A stretch of DNA of 64,000 nt from Rhodothermus bifroesti (GTDB lineage Bacteria; Bacteroidota; Rhodothermia; Rhodothermales; Rhodothermaceae). Every line of letters begins with the position of its first letter. Within the stretch, counting starts at the first letter, position 1. The stretch is from positions 248,001 through 312,000 of the forward strand of contig NZ_JAGKTL010000003.1 of assembly GCF_017908595.1 (NCBI RefSeq), read 5' to 3'. The notes under the pieces are model-generated. The model ran no database searches. It saw only the letters and a program-made list of their open reading frames with translations, and had not been told where the DNA came from. Below, in pieces: positions 41,289 to 49,625 of this stretch. The translations under genes were made by a program, and so were the position numbers.

Positions 41289-42206
41289 TCAGGCGATACG
41301 CTCCAGCACCACCACAAAAAATCCTCCAGTATCGTTTAAGTGCGGCCAGACGCGCAGCGCGTGTTGAAGCGATGGATGGTAGCGTCTGCCGTTCCATTCT
41401 GTTATCCCTTCCGCAACGCGAAAACCTTCCACACGGACTGGCACTACCCGAAGCCGATCTCCCCAGTCGCGCAGCACGGCATCAACCACCTGTTCGTTTT
41501 CTTCAGGTGCAAAAGTGCACGTGGCATACACAATGCGACCGCCAGGACGACATAACGCCACGGCCCGATGCAGCAGTGCCTGTTGCTGAACGCAGAGCTC
41601 TGGACTGCCGGCAAAGCCGTCCGCTACCGTTGGATCCTTACGATAATTCCCTTCGCAGGAGCAAGGCACGTCGACCAGGACTCGGTCAAACGGACCACTT
41701 TCTAAAGGAAAAGTAGCCCCATCGTGCAGCGTCGTGCTAACGTTGAGTAAACCCAGCCGCTCGATGGTTCCGGAAAGCTGCCGCAGCCGCAACGGATGGC
41801 GGTCGTTAGCGACCACCGTGCCTCGGTTTTCCATGCGCACCGCAATCTGGGCTGTTTTTCCCCCAGGTGCAGCGCATAAGTCCAGTACACGCTCTCCAGG
41901 CTGGGGATCCAGCAACAGAACAGGCAAAAGCGATACTTCTTCCTGGACATGAAAGTGTCCCAAGACGTACGCTAGGCAGTTGCCCGGCGCTGCTTCAGGC
42001 GCCAGACGGAAGGCATCAGAGCGCCAGCGAAGCGGTACCGGCCGCAGGCCTTCTGCCTCAAGCTCAACCGCAAGCTGTGCAGGCGTTAGGCGCAACGTGT
42101 TCGTCCACGCACACACCGGAAGCGGTCGGTGCAAGGCATCCACAAATGCTTCCCAATCATCCACGATCGGCTGGTAGCGGCGTAACACCTCAGGCACGTA
42201 GAACAT
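41289..42206 (-). CDS. RsmF/NOP2-type RNA m5C methyltransferase, catalytic part
   Basis: 305 residues from the ATG at 42206; an in-frame GTG at 42215 is too close to AGGGA at 42223-42227 to be preferred. The N1 domain (WTNTLRLTPAQLAVELEAEG) is followed by the SAM site VLDLCAAPGGKTAQIAV, motif IV PCSCEGNYRKDP and motif VI TCTFAPEENEQVV. Both catalytic Cys of the m5C family are present. It is shorter than full RsmF because the PUA-like domain is the next gene. The rRNA target is inferred from the family. Confidence 0.88.
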   Translation of the reverse strand: MFYVPEVLRRYQPIVDDWEAFVDALHRPLPVCAWTNTLRLTPAQLAVELEAEGLRPVPLRWRSDAFRLAPEAAPGNCLAYVLGHFHVQEEVSLLPVLLLDPQPGERVLDLCAAPGGKTAQIAVRMENRGTVVANDRHPLRLRQLSGTIERLGLLNVSTTLHDGATFPLESGPFDRVLVDVPCSCEGNYRKDPTVADGFAGSPELCVQQQALLHRAVALCRPGGRIVYATCTFAPEENEQVVDAVLRDWGDRLRVVPVRVEGFRVAEGITEWNGRRYHPSLQHALRVWPHLNDTGGFFVVVLERIA

Positions 42207-42215
42207 ATCGCACAC

Positions 42216-42229
42216 TTCCCTATAGGGAA
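42216..42229. repeat. Perfect 14-bp palindrome at the rsmF-like 5' end
   Basis: TTCCCTATAGGGAA, self-complementary, 9 bp upstream of the chosen ATG of the methyltransferase gene. Its minus-strand AGGGA serves as a plausible Shine-Dalgarno sequence, so a folded or bound palindrome could affect translation. Confidence 0.5.
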
Positions 42230-42289
42230 AAAACCAGTCGCGATAAACAGGCTGACAATCGCTTTGTTCACTACACGACGTTTAGAACG

Positions 42290-42489
42290 CTAAAATGAAC
42301 GGTTTCCACATTGTGCAATTTTTTAGATAATTGAACTGATTCAGTTGATGCATCTCTACATTGAGCCAAGGAGACAAGAAAAGGGATTGCTTATTGTTGT
42401 AGAACATAATACATTTGAACCCCACATGAAGCGAGAAGGACGTTGAATTTATTGATATGAAATAAAGCGATTCAAAATTTTTAAAATCC
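42290..42489. promoter_or_regulatory. A/T-rich 200-bp region upstream of the ECF sigma factor gene
   Basis: Much richer in A and T than the rest of the window. It includes the inverted repeat AACTGA-T-TCAGTT (42334-42346) and CAATT...AATTG (42316-42333). It must hold the promoters for both the sigma gene and the divergent methyltransferase gene. No recognisable autoregulatory ECF promoter pair was identified by eye. Horizontal origin of the spacer is possible. Confidence 0.4.
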
Positions 42490-43092
42490 ATGTCTGTCGA
42501 AGCTTTGTCAATAAAATCTTCCCTATCGCTGTTAAGTGCGCGTGAGCGGGAATGGATTCGGCGCATTCGGCAGGGAGATGGTGAAGCCTATGCCTGCATG
42601 TTTCGCTGCTACTACAGTGCGCTTTGCCGCTTTGCGCTTAGTATGTTGGACGAAGAAGAGGCCGCGCATGAGGTCGTACAGGAAGTTTTCTTGCGCATTT
42701 GGGAACGCCGCCATCTCTGGCAGCCAACCTATTCGCTGCGGCTGTATCTTTACCAAGCCGTTCGTAACGAAGCCTTAAACTACCGGCGGCGTCGAGCGCT
42801 GATCCAGCGCTATCAAGTTTCATGGGAAGCGGTTCCTTTGGCAACTGAACCTACAGCCCCTACGGTACCTGACGAGGCGCTTCAGGCGCAGGAGTTCTAC
42901 CAGGCCCTTCAACAGGCCATTGCTAGTTTGCCTGAGCGGCGACGTTTGACCTTTCTCTTACATCGGGAGCATGGGTTTACGTATGCCGAGATCGCAAAAA
43001 TCATGGGAGTTTCGCCTAAAACCGTCAGCAACCAGCTGGCCGAAGCCGTAAAATTTCTGCGCATACAGCTGGCCCGCTTTCAGGTCCAGTAG
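42490..43092 (+). CDS. ECF-type RNA polymerase sigma factor (sigma-70 family, FecI-like)
   Basis: 200 residues. Region 2 is seen in MFRCYYSALCRFALSML and EAAHEVVQEVFLRIWERR; region 4 in LPERRRLTFLLHREHGFTYA followed by EIAKIMGVSPKTVSNQLAEA. This matches the Bacteroidota FecI-like sigma factors that normally work with FecR anti-sigma factors and control glycan receptors. It is followed 55 bp later by a very short FecR-like gene and then by the GH3/GH130/GT4 genes, its likely targets (inference). Confidence 0.93.
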   Translation: MSVEALSIKSSLSLLSAREREWIRRIRQGDGEAYACMFRCYYSALCRFALSMLDEEEAAHEVVQEVFLRIWERRHLWQPTYSLRLYLYQAVRNEALNYRRRRALIQRYQVSWEAVPLATEPTAPTVPDEALQAQEFYQALQQAIASLPERRRLTFLLHREHGFTYAEIAKIMGVSPKTVSNQLAEAVKFLRIQLARFQVQ

Positions 43093-43147
43093 GGCAGGGT
43101 AGCAGCTGTTGTGTCTCTTTAGGTGTAAGGCTAACCGATAAGCTGTA

Positions 43148-43447
43148 GTGGAAAGGCCGCTTAGCTGGCAAAACCTGGTGGACTGTTTGGCAGGCGAGGC
43201 CCCTGACAAGCTGCAACAGCGGGTGCAGCAGTGGCGATTGGCTGATCCTCGGCACGAGGCTGTGTGGCAAGCTTTGCAGCAACTTTGGGAGGCCACGGCT
43301 GTTGCGACCTCACCCAATCCAGCGATGCTGGAGCAACGCTGGCAGGAATTGCTACGCAAAATGCGACAGCGTGGCCTGCCACTGCCAGGTAGTGAACCGT
43401 CGCCCACTAAAAAACCTTGCAAAGGCTGCGATGCGCAAGGCAGTTGA
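43148..43447 (+). CDS. Short FecR-like anti-sigma domain protein without a membrane segment
   Basis: 99 residues starting at a GTG. The segment QQRVQQWRLADPRHEAVWQALQQLW resembles the cytoplasmic anti-sigma (DUF4880-like) domain at the N-terminus of FecR proteins. A normal FecR then has one transmembrane helix and a 200-residue periplasmic domain; here the frame ends after a Pro/Lys-rich tail with CKGC. No downstream frame supplies the missing part. It could be a soluble anti-sigma factor, perhaps with a thiol or metal switch at the CxxC, or a decayed FecR. Similarity is judged by eye. Confidence 0.5.
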   Translation: MERPLSWQNLVDCLAGEAPDKLQQRVQQWRLADPRHEAVWQALQQLWEATAVATSPNPAMLEQRWQELLRKMRQRGLPLPGSEPSPTKKPCKGCDAQGS

Positions 43448-43578
43448 TCTTGCACCGAAAGCATGTATTTAATAAAATCATTTGAGGAGCTTATCCTTGC
43501 CAGCCAGATGGTTTGTGTAGGGAGGCCAGCTGGATGGATACCCCTCGGGCGTCCCTGCTCACCTAACCCTAAACGGCA

Positions 43579-45426
43579 ATGATGCGTCTACACTTCCTAA
43601 GCTATCTTATGCTTATACTTTTGGCGGCCGCCTGTCGGCAAGCAACGCCGCCTGCATCCGACACGACGTTTGCGCCGCTTTCTCATTACGATACGCAAGC
43701 GCGAGCGCTCCTGGCTCAAATGACCTTAGAAGAAAAAATCGGCCAGATGATTCAGGCCGAGCAGGCATTTTTGCAGGAGCCGGCAGACATTCAGACCTAT
43801 TACCTGGGTTCTATTCTCAGCGGAGGAAACTCTGATCCTGCTGCAGGGAACAGTCTCCAAGCTTGGACAGAAGTTTACGACAGCCTGCAAGCTATTGCCC
43901 TGCGCACGCGCTTAGGCATTCCGTTGCTTTACGGCATCGATGCTGTGCATGGCCACAGCAACGTCGAAGGTGCGGTGATTTTCCCACACAATATTGGCCT
44001 GGGTTGCACGCGCGATCCGAAGCTTGTCGAAGAAGTGCATCGCATCACGGCTATCGAAATGCGTGCTACAGGCATTCATTGGAATTTTGCACCCTGCATT
44101 GCGGTGGCCCGTGACGAGCGCTGGGGACGCACCTACGAAAGCTTTTCGGAAAATCCAGAACTTGTCGCCGAGCTGGGTGCTGCTGCTGTACGTGGGTTGC
44201 AACATGGGGGTCTGCGTAACCCCTTGGCGGTGCTGGCAACCGCTAAGCATTTTGCAGGCGATGGCGGCACTACCTTCGGTACCGGTGGCCCTCAAGGGGC
44301 ACTATTGGACCAAGGCGACACGCGGCTGGACGAAGCAACGTTTCGGCAGCTCCACGTACGTCCTTACCTTGACGCCATTCGCGCGGGCGTAGGCGCTATT
44401 ATGGTGTCCTATAATAGCTGGAATGGCGTTAAAATGACGGGCCACCGGTACATGCTCACCGAGGTGCTGAAAAATGAACTAGGCTTCGAAGGCATTGTCA
44501 TTTCCGACTACAATGCGATCGATCAGGTCCACCCAGACTACAAAACCGCTATTGAGCTTTCGATCAATGCCGGTATCGATATGGCCATGGTGCCCACCCG
44601 CTACCGGGAGTTCTTTCGCTTGTTGAAAGAACTCGTCGAAGAGGGACGGGTGCCTATGGAACGCATTGACGATGCCGTGCTGCGCATTTTGCGGGTTAAG
44701 TATGCTATGGGACTGATGGACGGCGAGCGGGCTGTTTTTGCTGATCGTAGCCTTTGGGCTCAGTTTGGCTCGGCCGAGCATCGGGCGCTAGCCCGGGAGG
44801 CCGTGCGTAAATCGCTCGTTTTGTTGAAAAACGAAAACCGCACCCTGCCCCTGGCCAAAAACTTGCCTCGTATTCATGTGGCTGGACTCCACGCCGACAA
44901 CTTGGGCTACCAGTGTGGCGGCTGGACAATCGACTGGCAGGGTGGCAGCGGGCGCATCACCGAAGGCACAACCATTCTGGAAGCAATCCGAAAAGCCGTC
45001 GCCCCAGGCACCCAGGTCACATATACTGAAGACGGCAGTGGGGCACAAGGGGCTAGTGTAGCGATTGCGGTCATTGGAGAGCGCCCGTATGCCGAATTTC
45101 TCGGCGACCGCTCCGACCTGTCGCTGGATCCGGACGACGTAGCTGTCGTGCGTCGGCTTAAAGCAGCTGGTGTGCCTGTCGTGGTTGTGCTGATCTCTGG
45201 TCGGCCCATGATTATTAACGACGTGCTTGAGTTGGCCGATGCGTTTGTGGCAGCTTGGCTACCTGGCACCGAAGGCGACGGCGTGGCCGACGTGCTTTTT
45301 GGCGATTATGCGCCTACGGGCAAGTTGTCGTTTAGCTGGCCACGCAGCATGCATCAAATCCCAATCAATGTGGGTGACGAGCCCTATGAACCGCTCTTCC
45401 CCTACGGCTATGGCTTGACCTACTAA
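43579..45426 (+). CDS. GH3-family beta-glucosidase-like lipoprotein
   Basis: 615 residues with a lipoprotein signal (LLAAACRQ), thus exported and anchored. The GH3 (beta/alpha)8 domain contains [59 protein letters not shown] and the nucleophile Asp310 in [10 protein letters not shown]. The C-terminal alpha/beta sandwich ([15 protein letters not shown] onward) ends with YGYGLTY. There is no fibronectin III-like tail, as in the shorter plant ExoI-like beta-glucan exohydrolases. It probably removes glucose from beta-glucans outside the cytoplasm. Start 43579 or 43582. A strong terminator follows. Confidence 0.93.
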   Translation: MMRLHFLSYLMLILLAAACRQATPPASDTTFAPLSHYDTQARALLAQMTLEEKIGQMIQAEQAFLQEPADIQTYYLGSILSGGNSDPAAGNSLQAWTEVYDSLQAIALRTRLGIPLLYGIDAVHGHSNVEGAVIFPHNIGLGCTRDPKLVEEVHRITAIEMRATGIHWNFAPCIAVARDERWGRTYESFSENPELVAELGAAAVRGLQHGGLRNPLAVLATAKHFAGDGGTTFGTGGPQGALLDQGDTRLDEATFRQLHVRPYLDAIRAGVGAIMVSYNSWNGVKMTGHRYMLTEVLKNELGFEGIVISDYNAIDQVHPDYKTAIELSINAGIDMAMVPTRYREFFRLLKELVEEGRVPMERIDDAVLRILRVKYAMGLMDGERAVFADRSLWAQFGSAEHRALAREAVRKSLVLLKNENRTLPLAKNLPRIHVAGLHADNLGYQCGGWTIDWQGGSGRITEGTTILEAIRKAVAPGTQVTYTEDGSGAQGASVAIAVIGERPYAEFLGDRSDLSLDPDDVAVVRRLKAAGVPVVVVLISGRPMIINDVLELADAFVAAWLPGTEGDGVADVLFGDYAPTGKLSFSWPRSMHQIPINVGDEPYEPLFPYGYGLTY

Positions 45427-45455
45427 GACCCCAAGCCAGGGTTGGTTGGCACCAT

Positions 45456-45486
45456 GGGGCTAGGCCAAAAGACCTAGCCCCTTTTT
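45456..45486 (+). terminator. Rho-independent terminator after the GH3 gene
   Basis: Stem GGGGCTAGG (45456-45464) with CCTAGCCCC (45473-45481), an 8-nt loop, then TTTTT. It separates the GH3 gene from the double-GH130 gene. Confidence 0.92.
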
Positions 45487-45565
45487 AGTGCAACCACCTT
45501 GTAAAAACGCACCAGATGCGGCTTGTGGGCGGAACCTGCAAAGGGCTTAAGGCGATGGCTGGCCG

Positions 45566-47740
45566 GTGTCTGTATCTATTCAGACTGCACTCATGGCGCT
45601 TTTGCAACGCACAGCTCATCCTATCCTGAGCCCCCGTCCGGAGCTACCCTGGGCTTCAGGAGCTGTCTTTAACCCCAGCGCTTGGTACGACGGTACCCGC
45701 GTGCATCTGGTCTTCCAAGCGGTTACCGCAGGCTACCGGCATTCCCCACTGCCGAACGCCCAAAACAACCTGCTGGCTTATGACTTTACCCCATCGGTGC
45801 TGGGCTATGCCACCAGCACCGACGGACTGCATTTTACCTGGCGCGAAGTGCCTCTTTTGGAGCCTAGCGAAGCATCTGACCGTTACGGTCTGGAAGAGCC
45901 ACGCGTTACCTTTCTAGAAGGGCGCTACTGGATTACGTACACCGTACGCAGCACCCTAGGCCCTGGAGCTGAAGACGGCGTGCACATCGGCATGGCCTCG
46001 ACCATAGACTTTGAACGTTTAGAAAAACACGGCATCATAGGACCTCCAGGGCACAGCAAAGGCGCTGTGCTGTTCCCACGCCGCCTTGGCGGAAAGATTG
46101 CCTTGCTACATCATATCGAACCCGATATTCAAATCGTTTACTTTCAGGACTGGGAGCAGCTGCTGCAATATGCGGTGTATGTTTGGACTGAACACCTGGC
46201 CGATATCGACGAGCATGTGGTTTTGCGCCCTGCACGCCTATGGGAACGTCAAAAAATCGTTGCCGGTGCACCGCCCCTGGAAACACCTGAAGGCTGGTTG
46301 CTTCTCTACTGCGGTGTAGACGAAACGTACACCTATCGGGCAGGGGCTGCCTTGCTCGACCTTGACGATCCGCAGCGCACAATTGCACGTACGCGCGTGC
46401 CTCTACTTGAACCCGAATTGCCGTTTGAGCGTGAAGGAGTTTCCCCCGGAGGTGCTGTAGTGATCGAAGACCGCTTGCACGTCTACTATAGTGCCGCCAA
46501 TAAAATGGTAGGACATGCCGCAGCGCCGCTGCGAGACGTGGTCGACTTTGTGCTGGAAGAGCAGCGGCGCAGCTGGTCTATGCCACGGGTGTACATGCTG
46601 TCTACCCAAGGGGGGCAAGCAGCAATGCGTACCCTGGCCCAACCTGTACCGGTGACTGTTGAGCGGTTGCATGGGGGACAACCCGTGCTGGAGCCTTTAC
46701 CGCAGCATCCTTGGGAATCGCGCGTAGTGCTCAATCCAGCAGCTGTGCTCGTTGAAGCTGGCCCAGAGCTTGAACAGCTGATGCACGCCTGGGAGCTGAG
46801 TGCGGCGCAGCGCGAGCGATTGCGCCAAGCAGGGGGGGCCTGCGTTATGATTTACCGGGCACAGGGGGCCGAAGGGCTGCCTCGAGGCCATGCCCCATCG
46901 TCACTCGGATTGGCTGTACTGACGCCCACCCTGGAGCTTGTGCAGCGTTGGCCCGAGCCTATCATCCGCCCCGATGCCGTCTTCCAAGACCTCGGTGCCG
47001 AAGATGCCCGATGCACCCGCGTAGGCGACACCTACTACCTTTTTTACACAGGCTATACCACCGAAAACCCGCGCTTCCCGTCGTTTTTGGGGCGTGTGCA
47101 TATTTGTTTGGCCACGACAAAAGATTTTATCCACTGGGAGCTTCACGGGCCCATCCCAGGTGATGTCAACGCAGTAGACAATAAAAATGCTGCTTTGCTG
47201 CCTGAACCGGTCGATGGCCAGTGGCTACTCCTGCACCGACCGCTTTACGGGCCACATCCTATGGCCATTCACCTGGCCGAAGCCGACCGGCCCGAAGGCC
47301 CCTTCCGCAGTCGCGGCCTGTTTATGGCGAGCTACCGCTATCGCGAGTTCGCACTTTCCTGGATCGGTGCTGGTGGTCCCCCCATCGCTTTGGACAAGCG
47401 GCGCTTCTTAATGATTTACCACCAAGGGCATCTCGACTGGGAGGGGCATCGCGAGTACGACTTAGCCGCAGCGCTGCTGGATTTCAACCGGCCTGATCCT
47501 GTTGTAGCCCGCCTAGAGCCGCTCATGCGGCCTACAGGAGATCAGGAAAAAGTAGGTGACCCACTCCTGGGCGTCGACAATGTGCTGTTTGCTTGTGCTA
47601 ACTACCGATGGGGTCCGGACCTGATCATTCCTTATGCTGCTGCCGACAGCCGAATCTTCGGAGCACGCGTTTCTTTTGACGCCTTGCTTGAGGCCCTCAT
47701 GCGCATGACCACGACAGAAGCAACAACGCCTAAATCATAG
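45566..47740 (+). CDS. Tandem double-GH130 fusion protein
   Basis: 724 residues, no signal peptide. Residues 1-330 correspond to the A-type GH130 at 21317-22348 and 354-724 to the B-type at 22372-23466, with a 23-residue linker. The GTG start at 45566 is favoured because it keeps register with the A-type protein; an ATG at 45593 is the alternative. In the N-half the GH130 motif EDPR is EEPR (Glu111 in place of the catalytic Asp) and LHR is LHH (His183). In the C-half Asp480 is kept but EDPR is EDAR, and NKNA and LLLHRP are intact. So the C-half is probably the active one. The GT4 gene follows 8 bp later. Confidence 0.88.
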   Translation: MSVSIQTALMALLQRTAHPILSPRPELPWASGAVFNPSAWYDGTRVHLVFQAVTAGYRHSPLPNAQNNLLAYDFTPSVLGYATSTDGLHFTWREVPLLEPSEASDRYGLEEPRVTFLEGRYWITYTVRSTLGPGAEDGVHIGMASTIDFERLEKHGIIGPPGHSKGAVLFPRRLGGKIALLHHIEPDIQIVYFQDWEQLLQYAVYVWTEHLADIDEHVVLRPARLWERQKIVAGAPPLETPEGWLLLYCGVDETYTYRAGAALLDLDDPQRTIARTRVPLLEPELPFEREGVSPGGAVVIEDRLHVYYSAANKMVGHAAAPLRDVVDFVLEEQRRSWSMPRVYMLSTQGGQAAMRTLAQPVPVTVERLHGGQPVLEPLPQHPWESRVVLNPAAVLVEAGPELEQLMHAWELSAAQRERLRQAGGACVMIYRAQGAEGLPRGHAPSSLGLAVLTPTLELVQRWPEPIIRPDAVFQDLGAEDARCTRVGDTYYLFYTGYTTENPRFPSFLGRVHICLATTKDFIHWELHGPIPGDVNAVDNKNAALLPEPVDGQWLLLHRPLYGPHPMAIHLAEADRPEGPFRSRGLFMASYRYREFALSWIGAGGPPIALDKRRFLMIYHQGHLDWEGHREYDLAAALLDFNRPDPVVARLEPLMRPTGDQEKVGDPLLGVDNVLFACANYRWGPDLIIPYAAADSRIFGARVSFDALLEALMRMTTTEATTPKS

Positions 47741-47748
47741 GAAGCACG

Positions 47749-48780
47749 ATGCGGATTGCGATGCTGGCACCGATTGCCTGGCGCGTACCGCCTCGGCATT
47801 ACGGACCCTGGGAGCAAGTGGTATGGCTGCTTACTGAAGGACTAGTCGAACGCGGGCTCGATGTGACGCTTTTTGCAACGGCCGATGCGCAAACGCGCGC
47901 CCGTTTGATTGCTGTTTGCCCCCGCCCCTATGAAGAGGATCCCACCCTAGATGTCAAAGTTTGGGAATGCCTCCATATCAGTGAAGTCTTTGAACGCGCT
48001 GAGGCATTTGATCTCATCCATAACCACTTCGACTTTCTGCCGCTCACCTATAGCGGTCTGGTACGTACACCTGTGCTTACCACAATTCATGGATTTTCTT
48101 CGGAGCGCATTCTGCCCGTTTATCGCAAATACAACGGCCAGACCTATTACGTTGCGATCAGCCATGCCGATCGACATCCCGATTTGGACTATGTAGCAAC
48201 CGTCTATCATGGTATCGACCTGGAGGCTTTTACGTTGCGTACTGAACCAGGTACCTATCTGTTATTTTTGGGACGGATTCATCCCGACAAAGGCACGCGT
48301 GAGGCCATCGAGGTGGCACTCCAAAGCGGAATGCCGCTCAAAATCGCCGGCATTATTCAAGATCGGGCCTATTTTGCGCAGGAAGTAGCTCCTTTTATCG
48401 ATGGCCAACAAATCCAATATCTGGGCCCTGTAGGGCCTCAAGAGCGGGATGTGCTTTTAGGCGGGGCCTATGCATTGGTGCACCTTATTAACTTCAACGA
48501 GCCGTTTGGCCTTAGCGTGGTCGAAGCGATGGCTTGCGGCACCCCCGTGCTGGCACGGCCGCGTGGTGCCATGCCTGAAATTGTGCGCGATGGTCAAACG
48601 GGCGTGCTGGTGCAGACCGTAGCGGAGGCTGTAGAAGCCCTGCCGCGCCTAGGACAGCTTGACCGGGCACAGATTCGGGCCTACGTGGCATCTCGCTTTA
48701 GCCGCGAGCGCATGGTAGAGGATTACCTGCGTGTTTACCAGGAAGTGCTGGATCGGCACCGCGCCCGCCAGGCCGCTTGA
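47749..48780 (+). CDS. GT4-family glycosyltransferase
   Basis: 343 residues, GT-B fold. The N-domain begins MRIAMLAPIAWRVPPRHYGPWE, with IHNHFDFLPL and TIHGFSSE. The C-domain has LLFLGRIHPDKGTREAI and the donor-binding EPFGLSVVEAMACGTPVLA. AGGAAG lies 5 bp upstream of the ATG and the gene is 8 bp after the double-GH130 gene, so they are co-transcribed. GT4 enzymes use nucleotide sugars or sugar phosphates with retention. A GH130/GT4 pair could make and recycle a manno- or mannosyl-gluco-oligosaccharide, for example a storage or compatible solute (inference). Confidence 0.9.
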   Translation: MRIAMLAPIAWRVPPRHYGPWEQVVWLLTEGLVERGLDVTLFATADAQTRARLIAVCPRPYEEDPTLDVKVWECLHISEVFERAEAFDLIHNHFDFLPLTYSGLVRTPVLTTIHGFSSERILPVYRKYNGQTYYVAISHADRHPDLDYVATVYHGIDLEAFTLRTEPGTYLLFLGRIHPDKGTREAIEVALQSGMPLKIAGIIQDRAYFAQEVAPFIDGQQIQYLGPVGPQERDVLLGGAYALVHLINFNEPFGLSVVEAMACGTPVLARPRGAMPEIVRDGQTGVLVQTVAEAVEALPRLGQLDRAQIRAYVASRFSRERMVEDYLRVYQEVLDRHRARQAA

Positions 48781-48923
48781 ACTTTTAGCTGCCAGAGCTT
48801 TTGCCTAGTTGGACACGTTTGCTCCCTGCGATGCAGGCGCGCTTTTAGTGTATATTTTCTAATCTGTACGTTGATTGCATTTGACCTTGCAAGGAAGCTG
48901 CTGCTTGAATCCAACCTCAAGTT

Positions 48924-49610
48924 ATGAACGAGCACATAGCGGGTAAGGTGGTTGTGGTGACCGGTGCAGCGGGGCGTCTGGGACAACGCGTGCTGCACCG
49001 TTTTGCCCGGGAAGGCGCACGATTGGCCGCCGTAGTGCATTCTGCCGAACAAGCCCGTCGGTTTCAGCTACCAGAGCAAGCTGAAGGGGCGGTCTTCTAT
49101 GCCGACCTGACCCACGAGGCCCAAGTTGTCGCTTGCTTTGACCAAATTCAGGATCGGTTTGGCCAAGTCAATGTGCTCATCCATGCCGTAGGCGCCTGGG
49201 CCGAGCGGCCGCTACGAGAGCTTACGCTAAATGAATGGCATGCGCTGCTAGGGGCGAATCTGACCTCAACGTTTTTATGCTTTCGGGAGGCTGCGCGCCT
49301 CATGCAAGGGCAAGGGGGACGCCTAATTGCTTTTGCGGCCATGCAAGGCGTTGACCGCGGACGGGCACGCCAGGCAGCTTACTCGGCAGCCAAAGGCGGA
49401 TTGGTGCGCTTGGTTGAGGCGCTTGGCGCTGAGCTGGGATCTCAGGGCATTACCGTGCATGCCATTGCCCCCTCGGTCATTCATTACGGCGAAGAAAAAC
49501 CCACCACCGGCATTGCAGCCGATCAGCTTGTAGAGCTGTGCCTTTGGCTGTGTTCACCACATGCGGCTGCACTCAACGGCACAACCCTGCGCGCCTACGG
49601 CAGTCTTTAA
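48924..49610 (+). CDS. Short-chain dehydrogenase/reductase
   Basis: 228 residues of the classical SDR family. The nucleotide site is TGAAGRLGQRV (a TGxxxxxG variant). IHAVGAWAERPL follows, and the catalytic YxxxK is YSAAKGG. The Ser that usually precedes the Tyr by about 13 residues is not obvious at AAMQGVDRGRARQAAY. Substrate unknown. It stands alone between the GT4 gene (143 bp upstream) and a convergent gene. Confidence 0.88.
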   Translation: MNEHIAGKVVVVTGAAGRLGQRVLHRFAREGARLAAVVHSAEQARRFQLPEQAEGAVFYADLTHEAQVVACFDQIQDRFGQVNVLIHAVGAWAERPLRELTLNEWHALLGANLTSTFLCFREAARLMQGQGGRLIAFAAMQGVDRGRARQAAYSAAKGGLVRLVEALGAELGSQGITVHAIAPSVIHYGEEKPTTGIAADQLVELCLWLCSPHAAALNGTTLRAYGSL

Positions 49611-49625
49611 CAAAGCGTATGTATT

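Noticed and set aside
42282-42566. Minus-strand frame of 94 codons across the A/T-rich spacer and the start of the sigma gene
   Set aside because: It overlaps a confident sigma-factor gene on the other strand, and its A/T-rich translation (Phe, Asn, Lys, Ile) reflects composition only.
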